Assembly: GCA_963556255.1 (NCBI GenBank)
Contig: OY744605.1
Span: forward strand, 33,877,963-33,941,962
From: Allolobophora icterica
Lineage: Eukaryota; Annelida; Clitellata; Crassiclitellata; Lumbricidae
Length of the DNA: 64,000 bases
Direction: 5' to 3'
In this document: one piece after another, positions 37,346 to 51,208 of the stretch
Numbering within the stretch: position 1 is the stretch's first letter
Layout: every line of letters begins with the position of its first letter
Notes under the pieces: generated by a model
What the model saw: only the letters and a program-made list of their open reading frames with translations
Told to the model about the DNA's origin: nothing
The model's database searches: none
Translations under genes and position numbers: made by a program

Positions 37346-38245
37346 TATGTATGCATGTCTCTACGGGTATATTATAAATATGCAATGCTATGCATGCATG
37401 TATTAGGGCCTACACACCTATGTGGAAAAGTGACTTATCGAACCATTCGGAGAACATTGCCTCATTTTTTCTTATTCCTCGAACGAAAACCTTTACCGAA
37501 CGCACTTGCATTGTCCACTGGGCGTTTCAGTGAAACCGTTCCCATCTATTCCTATTCGTATTTTGTGTGCGCATCATTAGTTCGTCTGATTCAAAGAACG
37601 GGAATAATTACCTATACGATCAAGTTTTCCTTTGTGCGTCGACTGCAGTCTGCAGAGAACGATCGACCTACCGCCCGACCGACCGACCGCCCTACCTATC
37701 GATCCGACGGAGGCTCTACGGCTAAGTCCCCTTCGTCCGTTGGTCTTGTTGGCCGGCTGTCGTCGTGTGCTGACCGTCCTCGTGTCCAGTCGGTGCTGTC
37801 CACTGCTGACCAGCCGCGCTTTCGATCAAAGACGATGTTAGATCGGTGATTAGACTGATCTCATTAGTCTTCTCATCTAAATCACAAGAAATTCTCTCGC
37901 GACCAGAATGATGATGCCGACGACGAAGTGAAGATGATGATGATGATGATGTTTTACGATGATAATAAGACTAAAGTTGATAGTTGTTCTCGTTGGCGAA
38001 AACGATGACGCTGTTGATGACGATGATGATAATGAACGGTGATGGCAATGACTAAGGAAGTGTGGTAAAGGGTGTGTGGCAGATAACGATGATGATGTTT
38101 ATGATGATGAGGGACAAGATGATAATTGTCGTGACAAGTAGTTGTAATGGTGCCGTGGGAGCAGAAGAAACGGTAGCAGGTGTGGTTGTGATGGAGAGCA
38201 AGAAACCAAATATGGACTCTGTTTAGTCGAACGCATTGACCGATA
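37346..38245. other. no gene recognised; GAT-rich patches
   Basis: A 164-codon plus ORF at 37,355-37,849 has no recognisable domain and includes a PTARPTDRPT stretch from an ACCG repeat near 37,665-37,700. GAT/ATG triplet runs occur at 37,930-38,110. I do not support a gene here. Confidence 0.4.
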
Positions 38246-38660
38246 ACCAAAGACAGACAGAGAGACGGACGGACAGACAGATGGACGGGCAGACAGACAG
38301 AGAGGCAGATAGACGGACGAACGGACTGACAGACAGGCAGAAATACAGATGGACAGATACACAGACAGACGGACAAACAGACAGAGAGTCACCTGGTCGC
38401 ACATACAGACGTACGGACAGACAGACAGAGTTACAGGTAGACAGATGGACAGACAGACGGACGGACAGACAGAGGTACAGGTAGGCAGATGGACAGACAC
38501 ACAGAGGACGGACAGACAGAAAAAAGAAGCAGACAGACGGACAGACGGACAGACGGACGGACGGACGGAAAAATAGACAGAGAGGCAGAAAGACAGATGG
38601 ACAGACACACGGACAGCCAAACAGACGGACAGACGGACGGAGAGAAGGACAGACAGTCTT
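38246..38660. repeat. GACA/GACG tetranucleotide repeat, about 415 bp
   Basis: Imperfect GACA and GACG units with periodic ATGGACAGACAGACGG blocks. All ORFs across it are Asp/Arg/Thr/Gln or Cys/Leu/Ser/Val repeats without biological meaning. Confidence 0.95.
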
Positions 38661-39345
38661 AAATCAAACGACGCTGACAACGCAGAATGCACTTATGTCA
38701 GCGTTGAAGGTGAAAGTTGAGATGATGATGATGATGATGGCGACCACCGCACCTGTAATTATTTTCTGAGACATTTGATGTTGATGGTAAGTCATTGCGT
38801 TTTAATTGATCCAAACCGGAAGTCATAGGGGGCGCCACAGTCCCAATGCCACGACTGCATCGTCTGCTTGACGAAAGGACGGCGCTATATAAAGTAATAT
38901 ATGGCGTCATCAACTCGACGACGATGATTACGACGACACAATGGCCGATGATGATGACGACGACGGCGACGACCTGGTCCTGGTCTTGGTCGTGCGACTA
39001 CGACAGCGATTACGGCGATGACGAATGTGAAAGCCAGGGTATTTCCGGTTAAGGAGATCCACGAAACGGAAGCACTATATATAATCAGCGCCCTTAAGAC
39101 GTTACGTGCATTCTAGACGTGCAATAAATATACTACTGTAGTCTTCATTCATATGCAACGCATCACATACTCATTTATCTGACGATATATATGTATATCC
39201 TTAAAGACACAATAAATTTAGTGTATTAATCATTCGTATTTATCGTATTGAGTATTTTATGGCAAAATTTAAAGGCGTCTGAATGGTTTTGAAGATGAGA
39301 GGGCTATTGGTCGATCCAGTCTTGAAGGAAGGGCACCAGTTTTGA

Positions 39346-39482
<137 letters not shown>

Positions 39483-40943
39483 AGACAGAGAAAGAGAGAA
39501 TAGTGCTGTATTCATCTCTCCCATATACATGTACCTTCTGTTGCAAAATTTACTTTTTATGCGGTTTTGTGTATAATTTACCTTTCAAACCCAACAGGTT
39601 CCCTAATTTTTTAACAGAATTAAAAAACAATACACTAAATTTTTATTTTTACAGCCCAAAGTTAGTATGAAAAGCATCTCCGATCCCACTTTTAAATATA
39701 TGGCCACGGACGTGTTTCCCTTTGTGCCGACGCCCTTGATCAAGGTCAACAGTAGGAGAAAGACATAAATAGCTAAGCTTCTCTGACTAGAAAACCTCCA
39801 AAGACGATCGGGATCATTCAACCCATGGCCATGTATTTGTATAGCAGGAATGTTCGTTAATTCAGCTTTGCAATTAACCTATCCGTTTCGTCTTCTCTGA
39901 CAGCGATGTTCGTTGGTCCCATAATGGTGTCACAGCTGACTACCACCAGTGGTGAGCTGGAAGCCAGTTATAGGGTTCAACGGATGTGGCCTTTTTCTCT
40001 GTCGTTTCTCTCCCCCCTAGTTGTCGTTACATCTACAATAACATTGCTTCTGTCTATCGAGTTCTTCTCGATGCTTCTGGAAGCGAACGAACTGGAAAGA
40101 CATGCAGAGGGCATATCTGGCCATAACCGAGGATCCGGGGATAGATCTATTCTCGTATCATTCCATCTCTCCCTCTCCCGAGCTACTTCTTTCTCATTCG
40201 TCGATCACGTAGAGTCGTAGACCTATTGACCTATTCATCGGATCAAAACTGATCAGAATTACTTATCATGATCTTTCATTGTATGATGTTATTGGTTCTA
40301 TTGTAATTCATGTATTTATGTGAGGCCAGTGTTTAACAACGTTGTTGGTTACCATGAAAAGCTCAATCACGACCTTTTAATTAACCTTAATTAAGTTCCA
40401 TATTTAATTGCCAATAGTAAACGGAATTAACTTGTACATGATGCCATGGCATGCAGCGGCATATTGATGCACTAGTCATAAAGGTAGGACATCGATGATT
40501 TAATTTTCTCGGCATCTGCATTAAATCTCTGTCGTAGTGTAGAGTGAGTTCAACTGAGATCATTTCTTATCTCCTGTGATAATTGGTCGTCTAAACAGAT
40601 GAGGTTTTGACCGTTGATCCACTCGGACCATTAGATGTCAAATATCAGATGTGTCGTGATTAAGAGGAGGTCACAATGCACTCGATTGGGTGCACTTGAC
40701 ATACAACGAACGAGTGCCGCCCTGGTGGCACAGCGCCCTGTACCCAGACATGGGAAGCTTAAAGGGAAATTGTTTAAATGCCCTGGATCAGACCCCAGGT
40801 GCCCAGCGACAAATGGACCTCGACATCATCACGGCTTGAATTCCATAATTAGGGAAAGAAGTTCACCCCTTAAACACTACCCATTACTGAGGTCACTACA
40901 GTGCTCTCTGAGTACACTCGACTCCTAACGAAGACATATAGAC

Positions 40944-40947
<4 letters not shown>

Positions 40948-40994
<47 letters not shown>
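40948..40994. repeat. TA microsatellite
   Basis: Clean TA array directly next to the 3' side of the minus-strand SINE at 41,010-41,280. Confidence 0.95.
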
Positions 40995-40997
<3 letters not shown>

Positions 40998-41009
40998 TAC
41001 AAAATCTAA

Positions 41010-41280
41010 AGAAAATGAAGAGCGGCAGCCAAGGGTATGAAGTGTTAGCGACTTCATTTTTCTTAGTTTCGTAAATGAAGACGGATGGCCAGACATTTCT
41101 CTCGCCTTCTCATCTTCTCACTGACAGTGTACGGTCAGTGTACTCATTACAGCTGAGTTGGCTAGGGGGGCTTCGGCGGAACAGAAATCTCGAAACACCT
41201 TTCTGACCTGGCGGGGATTTGAACCCTGACCTCTCGATTGACAGTATATCATATTAACCACTAAACTATATATTGCTCAC
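41010..41280 (-). mobile_element. tRNA-derived SINE, copy B
   Basis: The reverse strand carries a B-box-like GGGTTCAAATCCCCGCC at about 41,211-41,227 and body segments TACACTGACCGTACACTGTC and GAAAAATGAAGTCGCTAACA shared with the SINE at 47,891-48,159. The tRNA-like head is decayed. Ends are approximate and I found no exact duplication. Confidence 0.75.
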
Positions 41281-41689
41281 ACCGCAAAAACTTAAACCGC
41301 TTAAAAATAAAATGCTAATGGCAGCATGTTAGAAAGCGTTCATGCAATTGAGAATTGTTGAGCGCAACCTGACCATGATTATCTATAGTGTTAGACCATC
41401 AGGATTTTAACCGTTGCCTTTTAAAAATATAGTAGAGCTCTATTAAGTTTACTTTGCATCTTAATTTTAACATTAAAGGTAATTTCCAGATTTTGTGAAA
41501 ATGAATTTTGTTCAACAGTATTAGGCTACTAATACTATCATATTTGTTTGTTTGTATTAGTTTATGTACTCGAGTACCTTTAGATATTGTAGGCCATTAT
41601 GGGTATCAAGTTACATATGTTATGAGATATATAAGTTGAGTTATATATATAATATATTAAAGGGCCTATCTTAAAGAGCCTTCTTTTTA

Positions 41690-41806
41690 CGCTCTATTGA
41701 AGACTTTTCTCTTTGATCAGGCCTGGCTTGGGAGTGCCTCTGAATAGAGCCCTTGAAGAGCCGCTATATAAATTCCATGATTGATTGATTGATTGATTGA
41801 TTGATG
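41690..41806 (+). mobile_element. LINE 3'-terminal fragment
   Basis: Traces of an R/K-L-K-T-F-L-F type C-terminus are followed by GGGAGTGCCTCTGAATAG, GCCGCTATATAAATTCCATG and a GATT microsatellite tail. The same 3' tail (gggaGcGCCTCTGA...GGCGCTATATAAAT) appears at 54,537-54,575 and in the SINE at 57,707-57,945. Confidence 0.6.
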
Positions 41807-42609
41807 AGTTACAAGAGTGTGTATGCGTCACATGCATGAGTTACAGGGGAGGCATTTGAGTTATAAGGCTATGTATGAGGATATGTATAAAACATATTCA
41901 AGGTGTTAGATCAAACGGAAAACATTTTGATGGATTTTTATTCTGTGCAATTTTTGTGGACCGAGACTACCTTTCAAGCAGCCAAAATATTAGAATCCCT
42001 GTTAATACGAGTGGTTTTCAGTTTTAAATGACTTTCGTCCCTCTGTTTGACTCTGGTTAAGCATCTGCCAATTTCTGGCCGTTTTCCTTAGATTTCGCTG
42101 ACACTTCTGCACCTGTGGCTCTGCACATCTCGCTATATATTCGACCTGTTTTGTCCGCTTTTACTCTTACACATTATTCGTGACCCATCCTGTCTAGTTT
42201 TCCTCTCTTTCCAGCTTTGCTTTTCACAGTATGATTTTGGCCTTTCTTGCTATTCATTTTCTATGTGCAACGCTCACGAAACGTGGTGAGGACCAACTCA
42301 ATGTCGTGGTCCACTAAATCAAATGAATCCGACCCTGAACGCAGCATGAACTAGGTGCCCGCAGAACACGGTTAAGCAGCATTTACTTAACCCATTAGAG
42401 TTGACTATGGAGAGCAGCGCAGTCATAGGGAGTGCATGTTGCGATGACCCTTACGGGGCATTCATGAACCCAAATGAACCCAAATGCACCCAACACTACA
42501 CATCATGTGGAGGCGAAACCATTCTTTGAGACTATCGTTATTCCAAACATCAAGCCACAGAAAAGAGGATATAGCCGCCTTAGATAATCTGTTGCTCTGG
42601 GTCGATTTA

Positions 42610-42780
42610 TCCATCCATCCATCCATCCATCCATCCATCCATCCATCCATCCATCCATCCATCCATCCATCCATCCATCCATCCATCCATCCATCCATCC
42701 ATCCATCCATCCATCCATCCATCCATCCATCCATCCATCCATCCATCAATCCGTCCATTGGTCCATCCATCCATCCATCC
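42610..42780. repeat. CCAT microsatellite
   Basis: About 35 CCAT units with a few changes at the right edge. His-Pro-Ser-Ile and Met-Asp-Gly-Trp ORFs are artefacts of it. Confidence 0.97.
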
Positions 42781-42984
42781 GTCCGTGTGTCCACCATTTC
42801 CGTATTTCTTTTACTTTATCAGCTCATCTGTTTTGAGGATGATTTAAATCTCTGCTGAGCAGAAACTGCGTTCGTCAGCTAACTACTTTGGCCTTTGACC
42901 CCTCGAGGGAAGGAACAAATAAAAGGCTCCACTCATCAGAAAAAACTTGACAAGCTATTTAATAGAAGGGACAGGCATGCGGGC

Positions 42985-43130
42985 AATGTATACATAAATG
43001 CACATATATACTTGAATATATACATGAGTGCATATATACATAGATGTATGCATGCATATACGTGTACACTACATACATGCATACTTATATACATACATGC
43101 TTCTATACATACATACATTCATGCACACAT
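42985..43130. repeat. imperfect ATAC tetranucleotide region
   Basis: Diverged ATAC/ATGC units. No coding signal. Confidence 0.7.
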
Positions 43131-43394
43131 GGGTGAAAATCAATCTAAATGTTGGTTGGGTTGATTTTATTTTCGTTGGTAATAGATGTGGTTGTCATAG
43201 TGATCGTGATTGAGAGTGGTGGTCATTAGACGCAGACGCCATAAGACCCAGCGGAGGGAGGTAGGGAGGGAGAGGGTTGAGGGTACAGTGTCGACGTCAA
43301 GGACTCACTTAACTCAGGACCTGGACGTGCAAGATGCATTCGAGATGAAGGACGATGAAGATGACGATCGAAAGACTCAACTGACCGGAATTAA

Positions 43395-43438
43395 GCAGCA
43401 GCAGCAGCAAGAACAGCAGCAGCAGCAGTAGCAGCAAG

Positions 43439-43482
<44 letters not shown>

Positions 43483-43490
43483 GAACAGCA
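43395..43490. repeat. CAG microsatellite
   Basis: CAG units interrupted by CAAGAA, at 43,396-43,490. It falls at the end of a short plus ORF as a Gln tract. No gene context supports translation. Confidence 0.93.
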
Positions 43491-43662
43491 GCTGTTCTGA
43501 CATGACACGCACACGATATAGAAGACTTGCCTCCAGCATTATATGTACACGTCATCATCAACGTACGCCTACATACATACGAATGGGTCTAGATTTAGTT
43601 CAAATAATACCTGCATTATATATATATATATATAATATATAGACTCCTATATGTAACATGAG

Positions 43663-44062
43663 CAGTGGCGTAGCTAGGATATTTTGCGCCCGGGGACGAA
43701 CTATGAATTTGGCGCCCCCCCCCCCCGTTTTACTATTTCACATTTTCCACATAATCGAATGGAAATTTTAAGTTTTTTAATGAAATAAAATATGAAAAAT
43801 ACAGACAGTACATGCATGTTTCCCCTTAGTGCTCAATGGGGCGCCAAAATCATACCTAAGAACTTATTTGTAAGTAATGAGGACATAATTGGATATATTT
43901 GGGGCGCTAAAATTAAATCTTATACATTCATTTGTGATAAATTAGTTAAAACTGCATCAAAAGTAAGAGTAAAATTATTTATCTTAACCCTCATTTTGGC
44001 GCCCCCTTCCCTTGGCGCCCGGGGACACATGTCCCCCCTGTCCCCCCCTAGCTACGCCACTG
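43663..44062. mobile_element. hAT-like MITE, 400 bp
   Basis: Perfect 15-bp inverted ends, CAGTGGCGTAGCTAG. The exact 8-bp duplication AACATGAG flanks it at 43,655-43,662 and 44,063-44,070. Subterminal GGCGCC, CGCCCGGGGAC and C-runs repeat in inverted form. No transposase. The CAGTGGCGTAGCTAG terminus is common to many animal hAT MITEs. A 183-bp TG array begins at the base after the right duplication. Confidence 0.95.
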
Positions 44063-44067
44063 AACAT

Positions 44068-44255
<188 letters not shown>

Positions 44256-44689
44256 CTAATTCAATCCTAATACCGCCGCTTTTCATGCAATCATGCATAC
44301 AGGGACAGCAAACCGGGTCTCAAGACCCTTTAGGTTTGTTCGATTGAAGCCTTAGCCTTAGGGTTTGAACTACAACAGTTCAGATGTGGGTAATTTATTA
44401 TTGTTATAATGATTAAAAAGCACGGATAACTCAATCCGTCATTCAAAGTCCATAATGAGTTATTCTTTTACGTTTTTTAAACTTCAAGCGGTGAACGGGG
44501 CAAAAGCTGAGAATGGAGTTTGCATCATTCGAATTCTTTGGCTAACCTTTCGCAGCAAACAGACGAAATTTTGCTTGCGCTAATTCGCGCACTGATTTAT
44601 TTAGTTTAAAATGGGGCCACCGTTAAACAGATCAGTGAAGTTTTAGCCCTACAAATAGTAAATGATGATTTGTATGATGCACAGACTTA

Positions 44690-44812
44690 TCGCAGTAGTC
44701 ACAGAAGAGTTAATTAATCTTAAGTAATCTAAATAGAGATAATTTATTCGTACCCATCGCCGCCAAATGGCTGGCGTCAGGAACTGAAGACGATGTTGAT
44801 GATGATGATAAG
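44690..44812 (+). mobile_element. LINE 3' end with GAT tail
   Basis: It contains CGCCGCCAAATGGCTGGCGT and then CAGGAACTGAAGACGATG, running into GATGATGAT. It is the same terminal sequence seen at 19,181-19,245 and, inverted, at 55,930-55,970. Coding traces upstream are too decayed to read. Confidence 0.65.
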
Positions 44813-44835
44813 TTAGTAAAGTAGCTAAAATAAAT

Positions 44836-45240
44836 TGAGACAGCACTTGGAGAAGAACAATGCAGGTTCAGACCAGGACGAAGCGTAATTGATGTTCAAA
44901 TCGGGCAGGAACGTAGTTTCTAGACTAATAAGTAAAAACTACGAGACGTGGAAAGAAACGCGGGAGTATAGGGGACAGAAGAGGGACTGTCGAGAAAAAG
45001 ATTAAATATAAAGCAGATACAGAGCAAAGTCGTCTTATTCTATACCAAGAGATTTGCCTCTAATAGCAACAGGTTTCAGGCCAGGCATCACGTATCAAGA
45101 TAAAGATAAAGAATAATAAATAATGCGTCGGACTTGATGACGAATGATGATGATGGCTGTATACCGCAGAGAAGTTTAGCCTATTTGTGGTATTGGGGGC
45201 ATGTAGAAGACATGTCGAATTGTCGATCGTGTTTGGTCGG
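44836..45240 (+). mobile_element. LINE reverse-transcriptase fragment
   Basis: Plus-strand IETALGEEQCRFRPGRSVID matches the conserved E-x-Q-C-G-F-R-P-G-R-S-x-x-D block of jockey/R1-like reverse transcriptases. Later traces (45,170-45,240) recall the W-x-G-H-V-E-D-M segment near the C-terminus. Stops and frameshifts occur throughout. It directly follows another LINE 3' end. Confidence 0.75.
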
Positions 45241-45552
45241 GGCCGAAATTAAAAAATTTCATTTGGTGATGGGGATCGCATTATAGGGCCTACATTCTGA
45301 CAGTCTTATATCTGACGTTTCACAAAGTACATCAGGTAGCCAATCAGCTTTGCTTAGTGCAGAGTCTACTGTTATAGGCGCAGAGTTGACAAATTAATGT
45401 CAAATTACCAATACGTCGCTTCTCTCGTCTAGTGTCAATTCTTAATTTGTTGACCTTTTTGGGATTTTCTACTTTTGCTTTGTTGGATTTGGTTGGGACA
45501 CATTTATTGAAATTATCCCTTTGACAGTAGAATCTGCACTGCAATCTACAAA

Positions 45553-46028
45553 GAGGCGGCGATCTTGTTTGGCAGGTAGGAGGAAACTTGTACTGGATTA
45601 GGCCTAATATTCATTCGCGCGTGAGCCCGGAAAATCCTTTTGACCTTTTTTTGTACAAGAAAAATGAGTTAAAAAGCAAGAGGCAGGCACTTTGTAACGG
45701 CATGTAGCATAGTTTCATCAAATTGTATAATCACATACAAACTAATTCAACTCTAAAGTTAATTGATTTTTATTAGCAACCTATAGTGCGAAACAGTATA
45801 AACAGAATAATAATAAACAAAATTCGTTAAGTTTTGTTATAATGTTGGTGGCAACGTGTTCACATATCAGCTGCCTCGTCTCAGTGGTCAAGTTTTCACT
45901 TGGCAATTATTTAAAAAAATAGCAAATTTTCTTTAGAAATGGGGGCAACTGTATACACTTTGTGCCCTCACTGTTAAAGGTGGAGGGAACTTGTCCCACT
46001 CGTGTCCCTCTCGGCCGATCGCCACCCC
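45553..46028. mobile_element. MITE of the GGCGGCGATC family, long copy 4
   Basis: It starts GGCGGCGATCTTGTTTGGCA and ends with a segment close to the right end of copy 1 (CTGTTAAAGGTGGAGGGAAC...GATCGCCACC). It is about twice as long as copies 2 and 3, with about 250 bp of AT-rich interior not seen in them. No clear target duplication. A 345-bp CTA array begins about 20 bp after it. Confidence 0.7.
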
Positions 46029-46048
46029 TGGGGGTTTTACCTATAGTA

Positions 46049-46395
<347 letters not shown>

Positions 46396-46399
46396 GAAA

Positions 46400-47690
46400 G
46401 AAGTCTATAGGAGTCAAGGATAATTATAATTAAGGTCAACAAAGTCATATTTCGCACAAACACATCAGATGAACTATTTTCTCTGAAGCCAAATTTAAGA
46501 TTGTAGAAATGTAGAAAGATAGGCCTAGAGAGCATTGAAAAACAGAACAAGTGCCAAAAGATACAACCTGAAAGCTGAAACTAATTTAAATTATTATTGA
46601 AATGGCTTCTTTCCAACATTCCAATGGCAATGTTACAATGCTACAAAATGCATTGGTTATCTTCAGTATCAATTCCTAATTCGTTTGTTTTATAATCATG
46701 ATGTCTTTATATGTTACAATGATTCACAACTGAATGGCTTCTCTCTAGGTCTTGCTGGTATTCTAAAAATTGCAAAAAATGTTGCAAAGACTGTTGCGTG
46801 AGATCAAACCGTTGCAGATTTTTTCAAGCGATAAGCTATCAGTTTCTTCTCTGTGTATATAGGGCCTATAGTATAGACAAGTGTCAGTCGTTTTTGAGAC
46901 ATGGCTGAAAGCATAAAACTTACAGCACGAGTGATAAAAAAGTTAATTGAGATTACAATATAACAAAGACGTTATATAATTTCATAGATAAGTAATGCCA
47001 ATAGCAAAAATTAAAATAATCTCTTAAAAAGCTCTCTCTGCGGTCCTATTTTTCTGGTGGTGCTGGGCACTCACGGGCCTCGCAGAGTCGGCGCCCATGT
47101 CTACTGTTCGAAACAGGCATAGGCCTACTAAATAAAAACTAAATGTCTTTTACAGCGTAAGACAGACACATGGGTAGTTATTCACAATTTTACTCAGCGT
47201 AATTGAAAGCTAAAAACCCTTTAAGGAAATTCATCAAAGCGGAAAGTGATTTAATGCAGAGAAAAGCAAGTTCGTTTCACAGCAAAATCACACAACCATT
47301 AAAATATCAAAAATAATAGGAAAATAGGAAAACACGAAACGCGGATTAAACTATCCCCTTAATACCTTAACCAGTGCCAAACCTACGTCTTCATATCCTT
47401 GATATTTTATTCTTTCACCGTAATATTTGACCGGCAATGGCTTGTCTGATGTCAGCACCTGGTTTATGGTATATCTGACATTTACTAGTGTAGTGACCTG
47501 TTATAACCTGCAACGATTTGCAAACTAGTCACTAAATTTTGCAAAAATGTTGCAAAAATTGCTTATCAGATAGTAAAAACTATTTATGTTGGACAGTACG
47601 CGTCATCAGCAGAAATATCTCTCGAGCAGCACAAAAACTTTATATTACTGAGTCACTGTCTGAAACATGAATTGAAGGAACTGTGGTAAA
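46400..47690. other. intergenic, nothing recognised
   Basis: AT-rich; no exon, RNA or element boundary is visible. A few short direct repeats of TTGCAAAAA (46,770-46,795 and 47,535-47,560) have no clear meaning. Confidence 0.4.
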
Positions 47691-47890
47691 AATTCCTTAT
47701 GAACCTTAACAGTATCGTCAGCATCATCACCGCCACCACCGCCACCATCATCACCATCATCATCATAACCCGAACGCTGAGTTTTGATGCTCAAGACTGC
47801 TGCCACATCGGCACTGCCACTACCATTTGCACTGAGATGGAGGAAACGCCATGCAAACTCACTTCAGAGTTTGTAAGCTATCCTGTACCT

Positions 47891-48159
47891 ACGAGGGTGC
47901 CCGATAGTGTAGTGGTTAGCGCTGAACTGCCAATCGAGAGGTCGGGGTTCAAATCCCCGCCAGGGCAGAAATTTGGTTCGAGATTACTGCTCCACCTGCA
48001 ACCCTAGCCAACTCAGCTATAATGAGTACACTGACCATACACTGTCGGTGGGAAGATGAGACGGCGAGGGACAGTACTGGCCTCCCGCCCTTAATGCCGA
48101 TACTAAGAAAAATGAAGTCGTTAATACTTCAAACCCAAAGTACTGCTCTTCTTGTTCTT
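47891..48159 (+). mobile_element. tRNA-derived SINE, copy A, intact insertion
   Basis: The head (about 47,897-47,970) is tRNA-like: GTAGTGGTTAGCGC is an A box and GGGGTTCAAATCCCC a B box with its T-arm stem. The TGCCC/GGGCA acceptor pairing is also visible. The anticodon arm is mismatched, so it is not a working tRNA. A roughly 190-bp unrelated body follows, with a CTTCTTGTTCTTC tail. The 8-bp duplication CTGTACCT flanks it at 47,883-47,890 and 48,160-48,167. Likely transcribed by RNA polymerase III and mobilised by a LINE. Relatives lie at 41,010-41,280 and 50,195-50,330. Confidence 0.85.
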
Positions 48160-48169
48160 CTGTACCTCT

Positions 48170-49400
48170 TATAACATCGGTGTCACAAGTTCATCGAACG
48201 ATGATCAACTCTTGCGCAAATCTTTCAAACGAATGTTGCCTTTTGACCATTTGCTCTTTTTGATGTTCATTGAATTTATCATTGCCACTGCTGGTTAGGC
48301 GGTCGTTGCTGCTTCACAGTGAGACTGCTCAACAGACGTCACTGCTCATCAGCCACGTGGCGACCACAACAGACTACGTCCGGTTACTATTAATACTGGA
48401 ACTGCTGTCCCGAAAGCTCTGACTCGAATTATCAGTTGCCATGGAAACCGTTGTCTTCAGAATGCTTTGTCCAGCAGATGCTATTTCGATCCTTCTCCGA
48501 AGAAGAAGAAGCCATCTGTCCTGCCATTGGCCTACGCAACACACACGCACATCTAAACACGCATACGTATTTATGCACTAATCGCAGCCTATATATATCT
48601 ATATATTATAATATATGTTGGAGGCACGGACGACCGACGACCGTCTGCTTATAGCAAAGAGGAGGACTCTGGAACTGGGCGAAGATAAGCGCTGATTGTT
48701 GCTGCTCTTCGTCCAAATCAATAATGCACGTGTACGGAGCAATACACCGGTAGGAAATGCAAAGTTCACTGTGTGTCTCTCTCTATCTCTGTCTCTTTGT
48801 CTCTGTGTGTCTCTGTGTGTCTCTCTCTTTCGTCGTATATATTTATAGAGATCAGGACGTCTCCCTCTCGTGTCAGCCAAGCAACAAGGTCGGAGTCGGT
48901 TATTTGCCCAAAGGCGTCATCTATTTTAGTTCTGCTGCTGTGTCTCGTCGTCAAGATATGAAGGATCCATTGACGTATTTTTCATCTTCATCCTCTTCTA
49001 TCGTTTTTTTGCTCCTCCTCCTCTTCCTCTCTTCCTCTTCTTTCAACTATTTTCTCTTCTGCATCCTCTTTCCTCTTCCTCGACGCTCCTGACGATATTG
49101 TCTTTGTGAATCTTGCAATGATAACAGAGATTACTATCAACTCTCAAGCAATATGGCTGTCAATTCATTCCTGCAGCTTACTTCACCTAAAGATGGAAAC
49201 CGAAAAGGATCCATGTATCCTAGAAGAGAACCAAAACAGATCCAATGTCTATGGATACCCACAGCACGACCTGCGCGCAAGCAATCATTTCTTAAATATA
49301 CCACATGTGCATGCATCGTATGAGTGACTTATACGACAGCAGCACAGTGGATACAATTTATTATTATTATTTTTCTTTTTGCCCTGAGGTACTTCATTCC
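48170..49400. other. no gene recognised; TC-rich patches
   Basis: Short TCTG/TCTC runs at 48,773-48,830 and CTTCC-rich stretches at 48,980-49,085. ORFs are low complexity. Nothing else supported. Confidence 0.4.
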
Positions 49401-49409
49401 CTCAAGGTC

Positions 49410-49804
<395 letters not shown>

Positions 49805-50194
49805 TACTATAGGCATACGATCCCTCAGACCCTTAAAACAACGCCTGGAGACAATACAACGAACGTATTATTATTATTAATATTAATAAACTACCTTTTT
49901 CACTCTAATTTAGGAATTCACCTCAAAAGCGCAGGTAGCTGGAATAATATATTTTCAATCTTTTGCACAATGAAATAAAAGAAAGAGAACGATCCCTCAA
50001 AGCTGGTAGTAGTAAATTCCATAGATGGGGACCATCGTGCGAAAAGACACGAAAACCACACGTCTTTTTTGGTCTGTTGGACCACACAATGTGTATATTG
50101 GGGCTAAGAAAAACGAGGGGCTATCTTTCCAGCTATAGGGGCTACTCTAATCCCCCGGTAAAACCGCCACTACCAGAGAGGCAGTAATGGTAGG

Positions 50195-50330
50195 CCTATT
50201 AAGTGTTCGTGACTCAATTTTTCTTTAGACTCGGGATATGAAGGCGGGCGGGTGGCCCTGTCCTAGACGCAGGGTCTTCCCGCTGACAAGGTGCGCTGAT
50301 TATAGCTGAGTTCCCTAAACAGTGCATATG
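50195..50330 (-). mobile_element. tRNA-derived SINE, partial copy C
   Basis: The reverse strand carries the SINE body only (CTCAGCTATAATCAGCGCAC, CTTGTCAGCGGGAAGA, the CCCGCCCGCC block and AAATTGAGTCACGAACAC). It corresponds to the second half of copy A. The tRNA-like head is missing. Confidence 0.6.
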
Positions 50331-50339
50331 ATGCAGCCT

Positions 50340-51208
50340 GCTGTATATGGATAAATAACCTAACCTTCTGAAATACTCTTTGCAAATTGTAATGGCTAGA
50401 AACTCACGAAATGACCCATAATTTCTTGGCTTATGGCTTTCCTTAGCACTAAAATTTTAATCCTGCAACATTTTTCGAATGCTTAGATCTGCTTTTATAA
50501 GTGTACACGACTTCACGCACATCTTGTCTATTTTCTCCGACTAAAACATGGCTCTAGAAAACAGTCGACCGAGATTTTTTGCTGCATAATCAACACACAG
50601 CACTTGGAAACAATTGCACTCATGTTTTAGCAACAATATCAAGGTGGGAAGGGTCAATTCTACGCAAGTAAAGAAATATATCTAAGAAGATAATGTTTCA
50701 CTAGCGCCTTATAGTTTACCTCAGTTACAAAAGAAGGATTCTGGCTTAGACAATTATACATCTTTCGGGCGACAACATGTGCACATACGATAGAGGAAGT
50801 AGGCCTAACTGGCTAAAAATCTTCAACCTATGCCGAGGCCTAGAAATTAAAGTTGCCAGGGTCCGCTATCGATTAGCTGAGAGACAGGTTATTTATATCA
50901 TATACACACATTCAGCGTCTTTGCGTTGTTGTTTATATGGGTACATAGTATATGCATAAGTGAGATACACAAACACACACGAGTGCATAAATTATGTTAA
51001 ATATATAGTGGCAAATGTTTACTGTTCTGCAACAGTTTGTCGGCCAGTACTTTGTCAATACGCCTTACGGCGGCTGCGAACGTTTTTTTTAATCCATGTG
51101 GAGCAGATCCGATAGTCACAGGAGGCCTCGTGTTTACAAGAGACGACGACGGCGTGGCTCTCTTACAGCCACCACGTGTGATTGACGGATGCATCAGCTG
51201 TCAGCCAG
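50340..51208. other. 3' flank of the FNIII membrane-protein gene
   Basis: It probably includes the 3' UTR of the minus-strand gene ending at 51,209. No other exon or element is recognised. Confidence 0.4.

Noticed and set aside
36866..37406. Long Met-Tyr-Val-Cys and Ile-His-Thr-Tyr ORFs
   Set aside because: Products of an ATGT array whose length is not a multiple of a stop-containing frame; no coding signal.
37355..37849. 164-codon plus ORF as a gene
   Set aside because: No domain, partly built from ACCG repeat, no splice or start context.
38099..38692. 197-codon Cys/Leu/Ser/Val-rich minus ORF
   Set aside because: It lies over a GACA/GACG repeat; composition is entirely explained by the repeat.
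47897..47970. Functional tRNA gene
   Set aside because: A/B boxes and some acceptor pairing are present, but the anticodon stem is mismatched and a SINE body follows inside shared target duplications.
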